Origin: Sphingobacteriales bacterium
GTDB taxonomy: Bacteria > Bacteroidota > Bacteroidia > Chitinophagales > CAIOSU01
Assembly (NCBI GenBank): GCA_027486795.1
Contig: JAIXOI010000023.1
Span: forward strand, 1-64,000
DNA length: 64,000 bases
Direction of reading: 5' to 3'
A program made the position numbers and the translations under genes. Numbering within the stretch: the stretch's first letter is position 1; every line of letters begins with the position of its first letter. Of the stretch, positions 14,029 through 21,843 are shown one piece after another. The notes below the pieces were generated by a model. The model made no database searches and had not been told where the DNA came from. It saw only the letters and a list, made by a program, of their open reading frames with translations.

Positions 14029-15499
14029 GCTACAGAATTACCGTGTTGCCCTCAACACGCCCAATGATACCCAACCCCTGAAACTGAGCACCCATAAAAG
14101 GGTGGCCGTTATTGGTGGCGGCTTGGCTGGCATATCGGCCACCAGCAACCTAGCCGAACGGGGTTTTGAGGTAACCCTTTATGAAAAAGATAACTTTTTG
14201 GGCGGTAAAGCCGGTGCTTGGACTTTTGAAAGCCACGGCGAAACCTTGAACGTTGAGCACGGTTTTCATGCTTTTTTTAGGCAGTACTACAACCTGCGCA
14301 CCTACATGAAAAAAGTTGGGGCGTTTGAGAACCTAATTCCTATTGATGATTATTTGATACTGTTGGAAGATGGCAACAGCCTTGGCTTTAAAGACCTAGA
14401 ACCTACACCGGGCTTGAATGTGCTAGATTTGCGCAAGCGTGGGGTGTTCAATTTTCTTACGCTTATCAGTCCGTTTAGTATGCCGTTTTTGCACTTGCTG
14501 CGGTACGATAGAGAAAAGACATTTAAACAATTCGATAACGAGAACTTTGAGCAATATGCGCGGCGTACGTTCATGCCCAAGCGCATGCGGTTGGTATTTA
14601 ATTCGTTTGCCCGAGCTTTTTTCTCAGAGCCAGAGAAAATGAGTATGGCCGAATTGATAAAAGGCTTCCATTTCTACTTTTTAAGCAACGAAGATGGCTT
14701 GTTGTACGATGTGCTGAACGATGACTTCCAGCATAGTTTTATCGACCATTGCGAACGCTACATGGCTGCACATGGGGCAACCGTGAAAAAGAACACCCCC
14801 ATCCATCAAATTACCCGCAAGCCGCAAGGTTTTACCGTTGATGGCGAACTTTATGACTACGTAGTACTTTGCACCGATGTAAAACACATCCGTCCGCTCA
14901 TCAACAACTCGCCATCGCTGCAACAGTATTCGAGCTTTAATAAGGCCGTTAGCGGGCTTAAGCCATCTGATAGGTACGCTGTGCTGCGCATCTGGACGGA
15001 TAGCTTTGAGCAACAGCCCGATTTGCCGTTCTTTATCTTCACGGATAGATTAAAAGCGTTGGATAGTATTACATTATATCACAAAATGGAAAAGACGTCG
15101 TCGGCTTGGAGCGCCAAGAACAACGGGGGCATTTTTGAACTGCACAGTTACGCCCTGCCTGCGGACCTGAAAGACGACGATGCCATCAAACAAACCTTGA
15201 TGGACGAGTTTTTTCATTATATCCCGGAGCTCAAAGGGCTGCAAATTAGGCACGAGTTTTTCCAGCATCGGCACGATTTTCCAGCCTTCCATACCGGATT
15301 GTACAGCAGCCGCCCCACCATCAATACCGAAGTGCCTGGCCTATACCTTGCCGGCGATTGGGTAAAAATGGACAACCCCACTATGCTCATGGAAGCAGCC
15401 TATACATCGGGCAGCTTTGCCGCCAATGCCATTATGCAGCAAGAAGGCCTAAGGGAAAACTTACTAGAGAGTGTGCCGTTGAAGGGGATATTTGCGTAG
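13994..15499 (+). CDS. FAD-dependent desaturase, carotenoid desaturase (CrtU/CruE)-like
   Basis: 501 residues from ATG 13994 (13997 also possible). The N-terminal dinucleotide-binding motif VIGGGLAGISA (39-49) follows a 35-residue basic leader, then YEKDNFLGGKAG and EHGFHAFFRQYYNLR, which resembles isorenieratene synthase/beta-carotene desaturase proteins more than CrtI phytoene desaturases. The C-terminus has GLYLAGDWV, the FAD-closing motif. Members desaturate or rearrange carotenoid rings, or oxidise related hydrophobic substrates. No crtB, crtI or crtY is in the window, so the substrate is open. Translationally coupled to the Rieske oxygenase. Confidence 0.85.
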   Translation: MMNLLRQKIRNKLQNYRVALNTPNDTQPLKLSTHKRVAVIGGGLAGISATSNLAERGFEVTLYEKDNFLGGKAGAWTFESHGETLNVEHGFHAFFRQYYNLRTYMKKVGAFENLIPIDDYLILLEDGNSLGFKDLEPTPGLNVLDLRKRGVFNFLTLISPFSMPFLHLLRYDREKTFKQFDNENFEQYARRTFMPKRMRLVFNSFARAFFSEPEKMSMAELIKGFHFYFLSNEDGLLYDVLNDDFQHSFIDHCERYMAAHGATVKKNTPIHQITRKPQGFTVDGELYDYVVLCTDVKHIRPLINNSPSLQQYSSFNKAVSGLKPSDRYAVLRIWTDSFEQQPDLPFFIFTDRLKALDSITLYHKMEKTSSAWSAKNNGGIFELHSYALPADLKDDDAIKQTLMDEFFHYIPELKGLQIRHEFFQHRHDFPAFHTGLYSSRPTINTEVPGLYLAGDWVKMDNPTMLMEAAYTSGSFAANAIMQQEGLRENLLESVPLKGIFA

Positions 15500-15819
15500 A
15501 TGCTTGGTTTCGGGTTGCGAGTTGCGGGTTACGAGTTTATTTTTCTATAAAAGGTGTTTCACTTGACTTCGCTCAGTTTCACATCAGTTGCGGGTTGCGA
15601 GTTACGGGTTACGGGTTAATTTTACATTTACTCGTCCTCGCTTTCAGCGAGGATGCCGTAACGTTGAGCCTTCGGCTCAAACACAGGGCGGGCAGGTGTT
15701 ACGTGTTGAGCTGGAAGCTCAAAGTTAGTTTATCCTCGCTTTCAGCGAGGACAAGTTAAGGGCTACTCAATTCTATGATAACTCAATCGTAAATTGTACC
15801 TCGTAAATCGTAAATGCCT
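15500..15819. other. 320-base gene-free repeat region
   Basis: It contains CGGGTTG/CGAGTTA 7-bp word arrays (15509-15540 and 15586-15619), a diverged CTTCGGCT-type element (15560-15583), four short hairpins (15635-15751) and a TCGTAAA-type array (15785-15814) ending at the fabF stop codon. No gene seen; plus-strand frames here are not supported. Confidence 0.75.
15635..15751. repeat. cluster of four 3-base-loop hairpins
   Basis: TCCTCGCT-TTC-AGCGAGGA occurs twice (15635-15653 and 15733-15751), flanking TTGAGCC-TTC-GGCTCAA (15664-15680) and TTGAGCT-GGA-AGCTCAA (15706-15722). The outer pair is identical, giving a symmetric unit of 117 bases. Confidence 0.85.
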
Positions 15820-17073
15820 CTACCCTACGTATTTCTTAAATATTACCGAAGCATTTTTGCCACCAAAGCCAAAGGTATTGCTCAGGGCAGCGCGTATAGT
15901 GCGCTTTTGTGCGGTGTGGAAGGTAAGGTTCAATTTCGGGTCGATAGCAGGGTCGTCGGTAAAGTGATTGATGGTAGGCGGCACAACATCATTGGCCACG
16001 GCCAATATACTAGCAAGCGCCTCTACGCCTCCCGCGGCACCCAACAAGTGGCCCGTCATGCTCTTGGTTGAGCTGATGTTGAGTTTGTAGGCACTTTCGC
16101 CAAACACATCGGCAATAGCCTTCAGTTCGGCCGTATCGCCAAGTGGTGTGGACGTACCGTGCACGTTTATGTAGTCTACGTCTTCAGGTTGCAAACCTGC
16201 GTCCAACAAAGTTTCCTTCATGGCACGCATGGCACCATTGCCATCAGGGTGTGGGGCCGTAATGTGGTAAGCATCGGCAGTCATGCCACCGCCTACCATT
16301 TCGGCGTATATTTTAGCACCACGCGCTTTGGCGTGCTCGTATTCTTCTAGTATAATGGCAGCGCCACCTTCACCTAACACAAATCCATCTCGGTCCAGGT
16401 CAAACGGGCGACTGGCCGTAGTTGGGTCGTCGTTGCGCTCGCTCATAGCACGCATGGCCGTAAAGCCACCAATGCCCGATGGCGAAATGGCACCTTCGCT
16501 GCCTCCAGTAACCATAGCATCGGCCTTACCCAAGCGTATCAGGTTAAATGCATCAATAACAGAGTGGGTAGACGAGGCACATGCCGATACGGTGGCATAG
16601 TTGGGGCCCATCAGGCCGTGCTTAATGGAGATGTGCCCAGGGGCAATATCCAATATCATTTTAGGTATAAAAAACGGATTGAAGCGGGGTATTTGACCGT
16701 TTACGTAGTAGTTGCCTACTTCTTCTTCAAAGGCATGAATGCCCCCAATACCACAACCCCATACAACACCAATGCGGTAGCGGTCCATTTTTTCAAGGTC
16801 CCACCCTGCATCGTTAATGGCTTGGTCGCAAGCAGCCATAGCAAAATGGGCAAAACGGTCCATTTTGCGGGCATCCTTTTTATCCAAATAATCTAACGGA
16901 TCGAAACCTTTTACCTCACAGGCAAATTTGCAGCGAAATTGGGAAGCATCGAAAATGGTTATGGGAGCCGCGCCACTTTGGCCCGACACCAAACCGTTCC
17001 AATAAGCATCAACGGTGTTGCCTATTGGCGTTACGGCGCCCAGTCCGGTAACCACAACGCGTTTTAGCTGCAT
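15820..17073 (-). CDS. fabF: beta-ketoacyl-ACP synthase II
   Basis: 417 residues, the normal family length. It condenses malonyl-ACP with acyl-ACP in fatty acid elongation. Active-site Cys165 in SACASSTHS, with the His residues in HGTSTPLGD and SMTGHLLGAAGG, and the C-terminal NTFGFGGKNASVIF signature. Nine bases separate it from acpP upstream, the standard acpP-fabF order, so the carrier protein and condensing enzyme are made together. Confidence 0.97.
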   Translation of the reverse strand: MQLKRVVVTGLGAVTPIGNTVDAYWNGLVSGQSGAAPITIFDASQFRCKFACEVKGFDPLDYLDKKDARKMDRFAHFAMAACDQAINDAGWDLEKMDRYRIGVVWGCGIGGIHAFEEEVGNYYVNGQIPRFNPFFIPKMILDIAPGHISIKHGLMGPNYATVSACASSTHSVIDAFNLIRLGKADAMVTGGSEGAISPSGIGGFTAMRAMSERNDDPTTASRPFDLDRDGFVLGEGGAAIILEEYEHAKARGAKIYAEMVGGGMTADAYHITAPHPDGNGAMRAMKETLLDAGLQPEDVDYINVHGTSTPLGDTAELKAIADVFGESAYKLNISSTKSMTGHLLGAAGGVEALASILAVANDVVPPTINHFTDDPAIDPKLNLTFHTAQKRTIRAALSNTFGFGGKNASVIFKKYVG

Positions 17074-17082
17074 GCGCGCTTT

Positions 17083-17322
17083 TTAGTTTTTAAGCTGCTC
17101 TTCCAAGTAGGCAACTGCTTGGCCCACAGTGGTAATAGTTTCAGCTTGTTCGTCGGGAATAGAGATATTGAATTCTTTTTCGAACTCCATGATCAATTCC
17201 ACCACGTCAAGTGAGTCGGCGCCCAAATCGTTATTGAAGCTAGCCTCTGGTGTTACTTCGCTTTCGTCAACGCCTAATTTATCAACTATAATTTTCTTAA
17301 CTCGTGCTGAAATGTCAGACAT
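17083..17322 (-). CDS. acpP: acyl carrier protein
   Basis: 79 residues, acidic, four-helix carrier of growing acyl chains on 4'-phosphopantetheine attached to Ser37 in [10 protein letters not shown]. First gene of the acpP-fabF unit. A promoter with TTTG and, 21 bases on, TATTTTTG lies upstream on the minus strand, leaving a leader of about 40 bases. Confidence 0.97.
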   Translation of the reverse strand: MSDISARVKKIIVDKLGVDESEVTPEASFNNDLGADSLDVVELIMEFEKEFNISIPDEQAETITTVGQAVAYLEEQLKN

Positions 17323-17661
17323 GGTCGGGTGTTTTTTTTAGGTCTGTCTCCTAATGAATTTATGGAGCAAAAATAATCCTTTTACCCCCACATAACCAAA
17401 TTTTGGTTTTTTTAATTGCGAAGCGCTGCTTAAAACCAATAGTAGGCACTAAATAAAACAAAGACCTTGCAATAATTGGTTATGCATCGGTCTGCCCCTT
17501 TTACGTTCTTCTGCTAAAAACAGGGTTGTGCTTAGGTAGCTTAGCGCTTATTTTCTTCTTAAATACTGGCCGGTGTGATACTGCTGCTGTGAAAAACTAA
17601 CGAATTAACCTTAAAATACCTATTAAGCAATTTTAGATTATTTTTACAAAAAAAAGAGGGA
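17323..17661. other. divergent intergenic region acpP / PKD lipoprotein
   Basis: 339 bases holding the acpP promoter at its left end. A short A/T palindrome AACCAAA-T-TTTGGTT with a T run (17394-17413) is the only other structure noticed. No clear TAnnTTTG box for the rightward gene and no small ORF are evident. Confidence 0.5.
17368..17375 (-). promoter_or_regulatory. promoter of acpP-fabF
   Basis: Minus-strand TATTTTTG at 17375-17368, preceded 21 bases upstream by TTTG: the Bacteroidetes -33/-7 pair. Confidence 0.65.
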
Positions 17662-18459
17662 ATGAAAAACATTACATTGTTTCTAAGTTGGGCCTTAATG
17701 GCAACCGTATTGTTTGGCGCTTGCAAAAAGCAAGATGATAATGATGATGATAACAATACGGCCGCAATGTCCATTTATGTTGACTACCCAATTGCTAACG
17801 TAAACGACCGGCTAACTTTTGACCTTTACAATAAGGTACAAGGCATTTCGGGGGTTAGATGGGATATGGGCGACGGCCGCACCCCGGTTTCTGGGCAAAC
17901 TTACTACCAGTATACCTATACAACTGCTGGCACCTATACTGTTACGGCGACCGTTTTTCATGAAAACACTTCCACTGAGCTGACCAGACAGGTAACCATT
18001 GAAGGACCAAATACCAACCCTCAAGGTGCAATTCGGATAAAAAAGATTGAATTGATTCAATTCAATCAATCCGTAAATGATCTGGAATATAACAGTGGCC
18101 TTCCTCAACGAAACCCTGATATTTATTTCGATATTAATTATGTGAACCAAAATGGAAATTATATTAACCTGTACTTTAAATCGGAGGTGAAAACCGATAA
18201 CACCAGCAATAGGCCTACCTGGATTCTGGATAATACTTTCCCGCTGATTTATTACAGCGATGTTGAAAGATTACAAATTGGATTTTCAGACGACGATAGC
18301 GCGGAGGGCTCAAATGACGACTATTATGGAAGTATCGATGTTTATGATTATTATATTCAATCGGTGCTAAGCACCAAACCTACTACCATTCAACTTTCGG
18401 AGTTTAGCCCCGTTGGCCCTGTAGACCTCACTATAATTATAACGGTGGAGTGGTTGTAA
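17662..18459 (+). CDS. PKD-domain lipoprotein
   Basis: 265 residues. Lipoprotein signal with lipobox FGAC (Cys20), then an acidic Asp/Asn-rich linker (KKQDDNDDDNNT). Residues about 35-110 form a PKD-like domain with WDMGDGR and the YTTAGTYTVTATV strand, a fold used for protein or carbohydrate contacts. The C-terminal 150 residues are beta-rich and unrecognised. Probably on the outer membrane, facing the periplasm or, given the acidic linker, possibly surface-exposed. It stands alone. Confidence 0.82.
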   Translation: MKNITLFLSWALMATVLFGACKKQDDNDDDNNTAAMSIYVDYPIANVNDRLTFDLYNKVQGISGVRWDMGDGRTPVSGQTYYQYTYTTAGTYTVTATVFHENTSTELTRQVTIEGPNTNPQGAIRIKKIELIQFNQSVNDLEYNSGLPQRNPDIYFDINYVNQNGNYINLYFKSEVKTDNTSNRPTWILDNTFPLIYYSDVERLQIGFSDDDSAEGSNDDYYGSIDVYDYYIQSVLSTKPTTIQLSEFSPVGPVDLTIIITVEWL

Positions 18460-18528
18460 GTCATTTCAGCATTTACAGTTCCTTTTTTCTGGCATATCTC
18501 CTATTTACTATCTCTCATCCGTTCTTTG

Positions 18529-18536
18529 TACCTTTG
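18529..18536 (+). promoter_or_regulatory. -7 box of the IPExxxVDY-pyk operon
   Basis: TACCTTTG matches TAnnTTTG, 24 bases before the TTG start at 18561. Confidence 0.6.
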
Positions 18537-18560
18537 AGATACAACAAATAGTCCGAGGCT

Positions 18561-18989
18561 TTGGCAAAGAAAGGTTTAACGCTGGAATGGGAGCCAGAAT
18601 GCTCTTTTGAGCTTATTTCTATCGTTTCGCCCATCCGCGATTATCGTATTTGCTGGCTGCTAAACCACCACCTTAGTTATCAGCTAGAATGGAAAGAAGA
18701 GGTGCCGCTACTAGGAGGCAGGGGAAAGCAAAAGACCTTGTTCAATCGATATTCGTATAACGACGAACTCAACTGGCTTCAGTTCCATTTCATTAATAAC
18801 AAGTACCTTGGTAAGAATTTAGTGCCTGAACTAAAACAAGTTGACCATTTCTTTTTGGTGGATGGCACCAATGCAGCGATAGAGAAAGAACGCATTATCA
18901 CTACCTTAAAAAGCCTACCGCTTATACAAGCTGTATTTGCGGTAAACCCAAATGAATTACGTTCAAAGAAAAACCTCATTTTCGAATGA
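18561..18989 (+). CDS. IPExxxVDY-family protein
   Basis: 142 residues from a TTG start at 18561; there is no in-frame ATG near the 5' end, and the conserved MAKKGLTLEWEPE opening begins here. The family name motif appears in variant form as VPELKQVDH. Bacteroidetes-specific small cytoplasmic protein, typically found in front of pyruvate kinase, of unknown function. Overlaps pyk by 4 bases (ATGA), so it is translationally coupled to it. Confidence 0.85.
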   Translation: MAKKGLTLEWEPECSFELISIVSPIRDYRICWLLNHHLSYQLEWKEEVPLLGGRGKQKTLFNRYSYNDELNWLQFHFINNKYLGKNLVPELKQVDHFFLVDGTNAAIEKERIITTLKSLPLIQAVFAVNPNELRSKKNLIFE

Positions 18990-20413
18990 TACCAAATTAC
19001 AACAGAACCAAAATAATTGCCACCGTAGGCCCATCTTCCAACACTTACGAAATATTGCTTGAGTTAGTAAAAACAGGTGTAAACTTGTTTCGCTTCAACT
19101 TTTCGCACGGCACGCACGATCAGCACAAACTAGTATTTGAGCACATACACAAAATAAACAGGGTATATAAGCTCAACATCGGTATCTTGGCCGATTTGCA
19201 AGGCCCTAAAATCCGAATCGGTATGGTTAAGGATAACCATATTGAGATTTTCCAAGGCGATGAGCTGACCATAACAAGCACTGAGGTTATTAGCACTGAA
19301 AAGCAACTATACATTAACTATGAGCAACTGCCCCGCGATGCACAACCGGGCGACAAAATTTTGCTGGATGACGGCAAGGTTGAGTTGCAAGTGATAAGCT
19401 CCAACGGCAAAGACCTTACCAAAGTGAAGGTGTTGCAAGGCGGTGCGCTATCGAATAAGAAAGGCGTTAACCTGCCCGACACCAAGCTTTCCATCCCTTC
19501 CATTACTGAAAAAGACAAGCGCGATTTGGAGTTTGCTATGGCCAATGGTGCCAACTGGATTGCCATGTCGTTTGTGCGCTCTGCCGATGATATTTTGGAA
19601 CTACGAGAGTTAATTGGCGATAACAAAAAACACCGCATTATTGCCAAAATAGAAAAACCCGAAGCGCTAACTTGCATTGATGAAATAATAGCCGCCACCG
19701 ATGCCATTATGATTGCCCGAGGCGATTTGGGCGTAGAGGTGGCAATGGAGCGCATGCCTATCATCCAGAAGGATATAGTGCGTCGCTGCGTGTTGGCGAG
19801 CAAGCCTGTGGTGGTTGCTACCCAAATTATGGAGAGCATGATAACCATGAACCGCCCTACCAGAGCCGAGATTAACGATGTGGCCAACGACATGATTGAC
19901 GGTGCCGATGCCTTGATGCTGAGTGGCGAAACAGCAGCTGGTGCGCACCCTGTAAAAGTTGTAGAAAGCATGATGCGCATAATGCGCTATGTTGAAGAAC
20001 AAGACATGGTTTATAACCGTAACCTGCGCCCCGACAAATCATCGAAAACGTACATTTCAGATTCAATTTGTCATAGTGCGGCTCGCATGTCGGAAACGGT
20101 AGATGCCAAAGTGATTATCGGCATGACCCGTTCGGGCTATACGGCCTTTATGGTGAGCAGCTTCCGTCCGAAGGCCAAAATCATGATTTTTACGGACAAT
20201 GAAGATTTGCTGAACATCCTGAGCATATCGTGGGGCGTGCACGCGTTCTATTATGATAAGCTAGTAAGCACCGACCAAACTGTAACTGATGTAATTGAGA
20301 TACTTAAAACCAAGAGCGTTATAGCCAAGGGCGACGTAGTAATAAATACGGGTACCATGCCCCTTCACAAACAAGGCCGTGCTAATTTTGTGAAAGTTAC
20401 TGTTGTAGAGTAA
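18986..20413 (+). CDS. pyk: pyruvate kinase
   Basis: 475 residues. It makes pyruvate and ATP from phosphoenolpyruvate and ADP, the last step of glycolysis. N-terminal TKIIATVGPSS, the RFNFSHG substrate region, the B domain (about 70-165), the catalytic Lys region in IIAKIEKPEAL, and the metal-binding region IMIARGDLGVEVAMERMP. The C-terminal domain is present and full length. Start overlaps the IPExxxVDY stop codon. Confidence 0.97.
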   Translation: MIPNYNRTKIIATVGPSSNTYEILLELVKTGVNLFRFNFSHGTHDQHKLVFEHIHKINRVYKLNIGILADLQGPKIRIGMVKDNHIEIFQGDELTITSTEVISTEKQLYINYEQLPRDAQPGDKILLDDGKVELQVISSNGKDLTKVKVLQGGALSNKKGVNLPDTKLSIPSITEKDKRDLEFAMANGANWIAMSFVRSADDILELRELIGDNKKHRIIAKIEKPEALTCIDEIIAATDAIMIARGDLGVEVAMERMPIIQKDIVRRCVLASKPVVVATQIMESMITMNRPTRAEINDVANDMIDGADALMLSGETAAGAHPVKVVESMMRIMRYVEEQDMVYNRNLRPDKSSKTYISDSICHSAARMSETVDAKVIIGMTRSGYTAFMVSSFRPKAKIMIFTDNEDLLNILSISWGVHAFYYDKLVSTDQTVTDVIEILKTKSVIAKGDVVINTGTMPLHKQGRANFVKVTVVE

Positions 20414-20420
20414 AATTATT

Positions 20421-20450
20421 GACGATTTCAGATTTACGAATTACGATTGT
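20421..20450. repeat. 7-bp phased word array (GATTTAC type)
   Basis: GATTTCA GATTTAC GAATTAC GATTGTG just after pyk. Confidence 0.6.
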
Positions 20451-20474
20451 GGTTTGCACATAGAGCGTTGTCAA

Positions 20475-20584
20475 ATGCTAGTGGTATGTGACTGCGTTGG
20501 GGTTACCCAAAAAACCTTTGTTACAATATGCATTTCACCAAAGGGGGTAGATAATAATAGGATGAGCAACGCCCAATCGACATA
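20475..20584 (-). repeat. diverged inverted copy of the 113-bp repeat
   Basis: Read on the minus strand it follows copies 1 and 2 (3511-3773) in order: GATTGGGCGTTG, CATCCTAT, a degenerate CCCCCTTTGGTG, GGGTAACCCCAAC, and CTAGCAT. Only part of the bases match, and the CCCCGTTGGGG stem is degraded. The rest of the 20414-20669 gap shows nothing else. Confidence 0.65.
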
Positions 20585-20669
20585 ATGCGAGCATAATACA
20601 CGCCCCGAAAATTACACTAGGCCATATGCTAGAAGTATTGGATCCAATTAGGGTCAACCAGATATTAGA

Positions 20670-21710
20670 CTACTTTGCTTTATTCGCCAATTGGCCGCAG
20701 GCGGCATCAATATCTTTACCACGGCTCAGGCGCACTTTGGCTACCACGTCGTTGCGATTCAAGAAGTTAATGAAGTCTTCGCGGCGTTCTTCGTCGGTTT
20801 TGGTAAAAGGCACTTTGTCCACGTTATTGTACTCAATAACATTAACCCTAGCCCCAGGCACCTTGCGGCATAACTTCACCAGCTCTTCGGCATCGGCACG
20901 GCTATCGTTAAATTTATCGAACAAGATATACTCAAACGTTATGCGCCCAGCCGTTTTCTCGTAAAAGTAGTTCAAGGCTTCAACCAGAGCACTCAAGTTA
21001 TTGGTCTCGTTAATGGCCATAATGGTATTGCGCTTGGCATCATTGGCCGCGTGAAGCGATAGGGCCAAATTTACCCTCGCACCATCATCGCCCATTTTCG
21101 TAATCATTTTGGCTATTCCGGCAGTGCTAACGGTTATGCGCTTAGCGGCCATATGTAATCCCTCGGGTGATATTATATGGTCAATGCCTTGCATTACGTT
21201 GGCGTAGTTCAATAGCGGCTCGCCCATACCCATAAATACTACATTGGTAAGGCCAATGCCATACGAGCGCAACGAGGTGCGGTTAAGCAACACTACTTGG
21301 TCATATATTTCTGCTGGGTCAAGGTTACGCAGGCGACCCATAAAACCCGTAGCGCAAAACTTACAACTTAGGCTACAGCCCACCTGGCTCGATACACAGG
21401 CCGTTACCCTATCCTCAGTAGGAATAAGCACCCCTTCAATCATGTGCCCATCGTGCAGTTTGTAGCGAATCTTGATGGTACCATCCTTGCTCTCTTGCAT
21501 CACATCTTCCGTCATGGTGCGTATCATAAACTCCGCTTCCAGCTTGGTGCGTAGCTCTTTGCTCAAGTTGGTCATATCTTCAAACGAAGTAGCAGAGCGT
21601 TTCCAGAGCCACTCATACACTTGCTTGGCGCGAAAGGGCTTTTCGCCCAATTTCACCATCGCATTTTTCAGTTGCTCGGCATTCATTTTACGGATATCGA
21701 CTGTAGGCAT
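20670..21710 (-). CDS. rlmN: dual-specificity 23S rRNA/tRNA adenine-C2 methyltransferase
   Basis: 346 residues, radical-SAM enzyme methylating C2 of A2503 in 23S rRNA and A37 in some tRNAs. The radical-SAM motif is C112-x3-C116-x2-C119 (CSLSCKFC). The methyl-carrying C-terminal Cys338 (AACGQLA) and the GMGEPLLNY motif are present. The ATG at 21710 lies 4 bases from a TATCTTTG box, so the mRNA is nearly leaderless. Confidence 0.96.
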   Translation of the reverse strand: MPTVDIRKMNAEQLKNAMVKLGEKPFRAKQVYEWLWKRSATSFEDMTNLSKELRTKLEAEFMIRTMTEDVMQESKDGTIKIRYKLHDGHMIEGVLIPTEDRVTACVSSQVGCSLSCKFCATGFMGRLRNLDPAEIYDQVVLLNRTSLRSYGIGLTNVVFMGMGEPLLNYANVMQGIDHIISPEGLHMAAKRITVSTAGIAKMITKMGDDGARVNLALSLHAANDAKRNTIMAINETNNLSALVEALNYFYEKTAGRITFEYILFDKFNDSRADAEELVKLCRKVPGARVNVIEYNNVDKVPFTKTDEERREDFINFLNRNDVVAKVRLSRGKDIDAACGQLANKAK

Positions 21711-21714
21711 GGTG

Positions 21715-21722
21715 CAAAGATA
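21715..21722 (-). promoter_or_regulatory. -7 box of rlmN
   Basis: Minus-strand TATCTTTG, 4 bases before the ATG. The string TATCTTTGCACCATG is identical to that at rlmD (4826-4840). Confidence 0.65.
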
Positions 21723-21843
21723 GCATCAAGTAATGAGTATCGCGTAAAAGACCCCTAAAAGACCATTGAGGAATAGGAAATAGGAAAGGACTATAACGCT
21801 TTTGACGCGCCAAATCAAAATCATCTAACTCCGATTATGGCTA

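Noticed and set aside
12994-15499. Complete carotenoid biosynthesis cluster
   Set aside because: Only a desaturase-like protein and an oxygenase are present; phytoene synthase, phytoene desaturase and cyclase are absent from the window.
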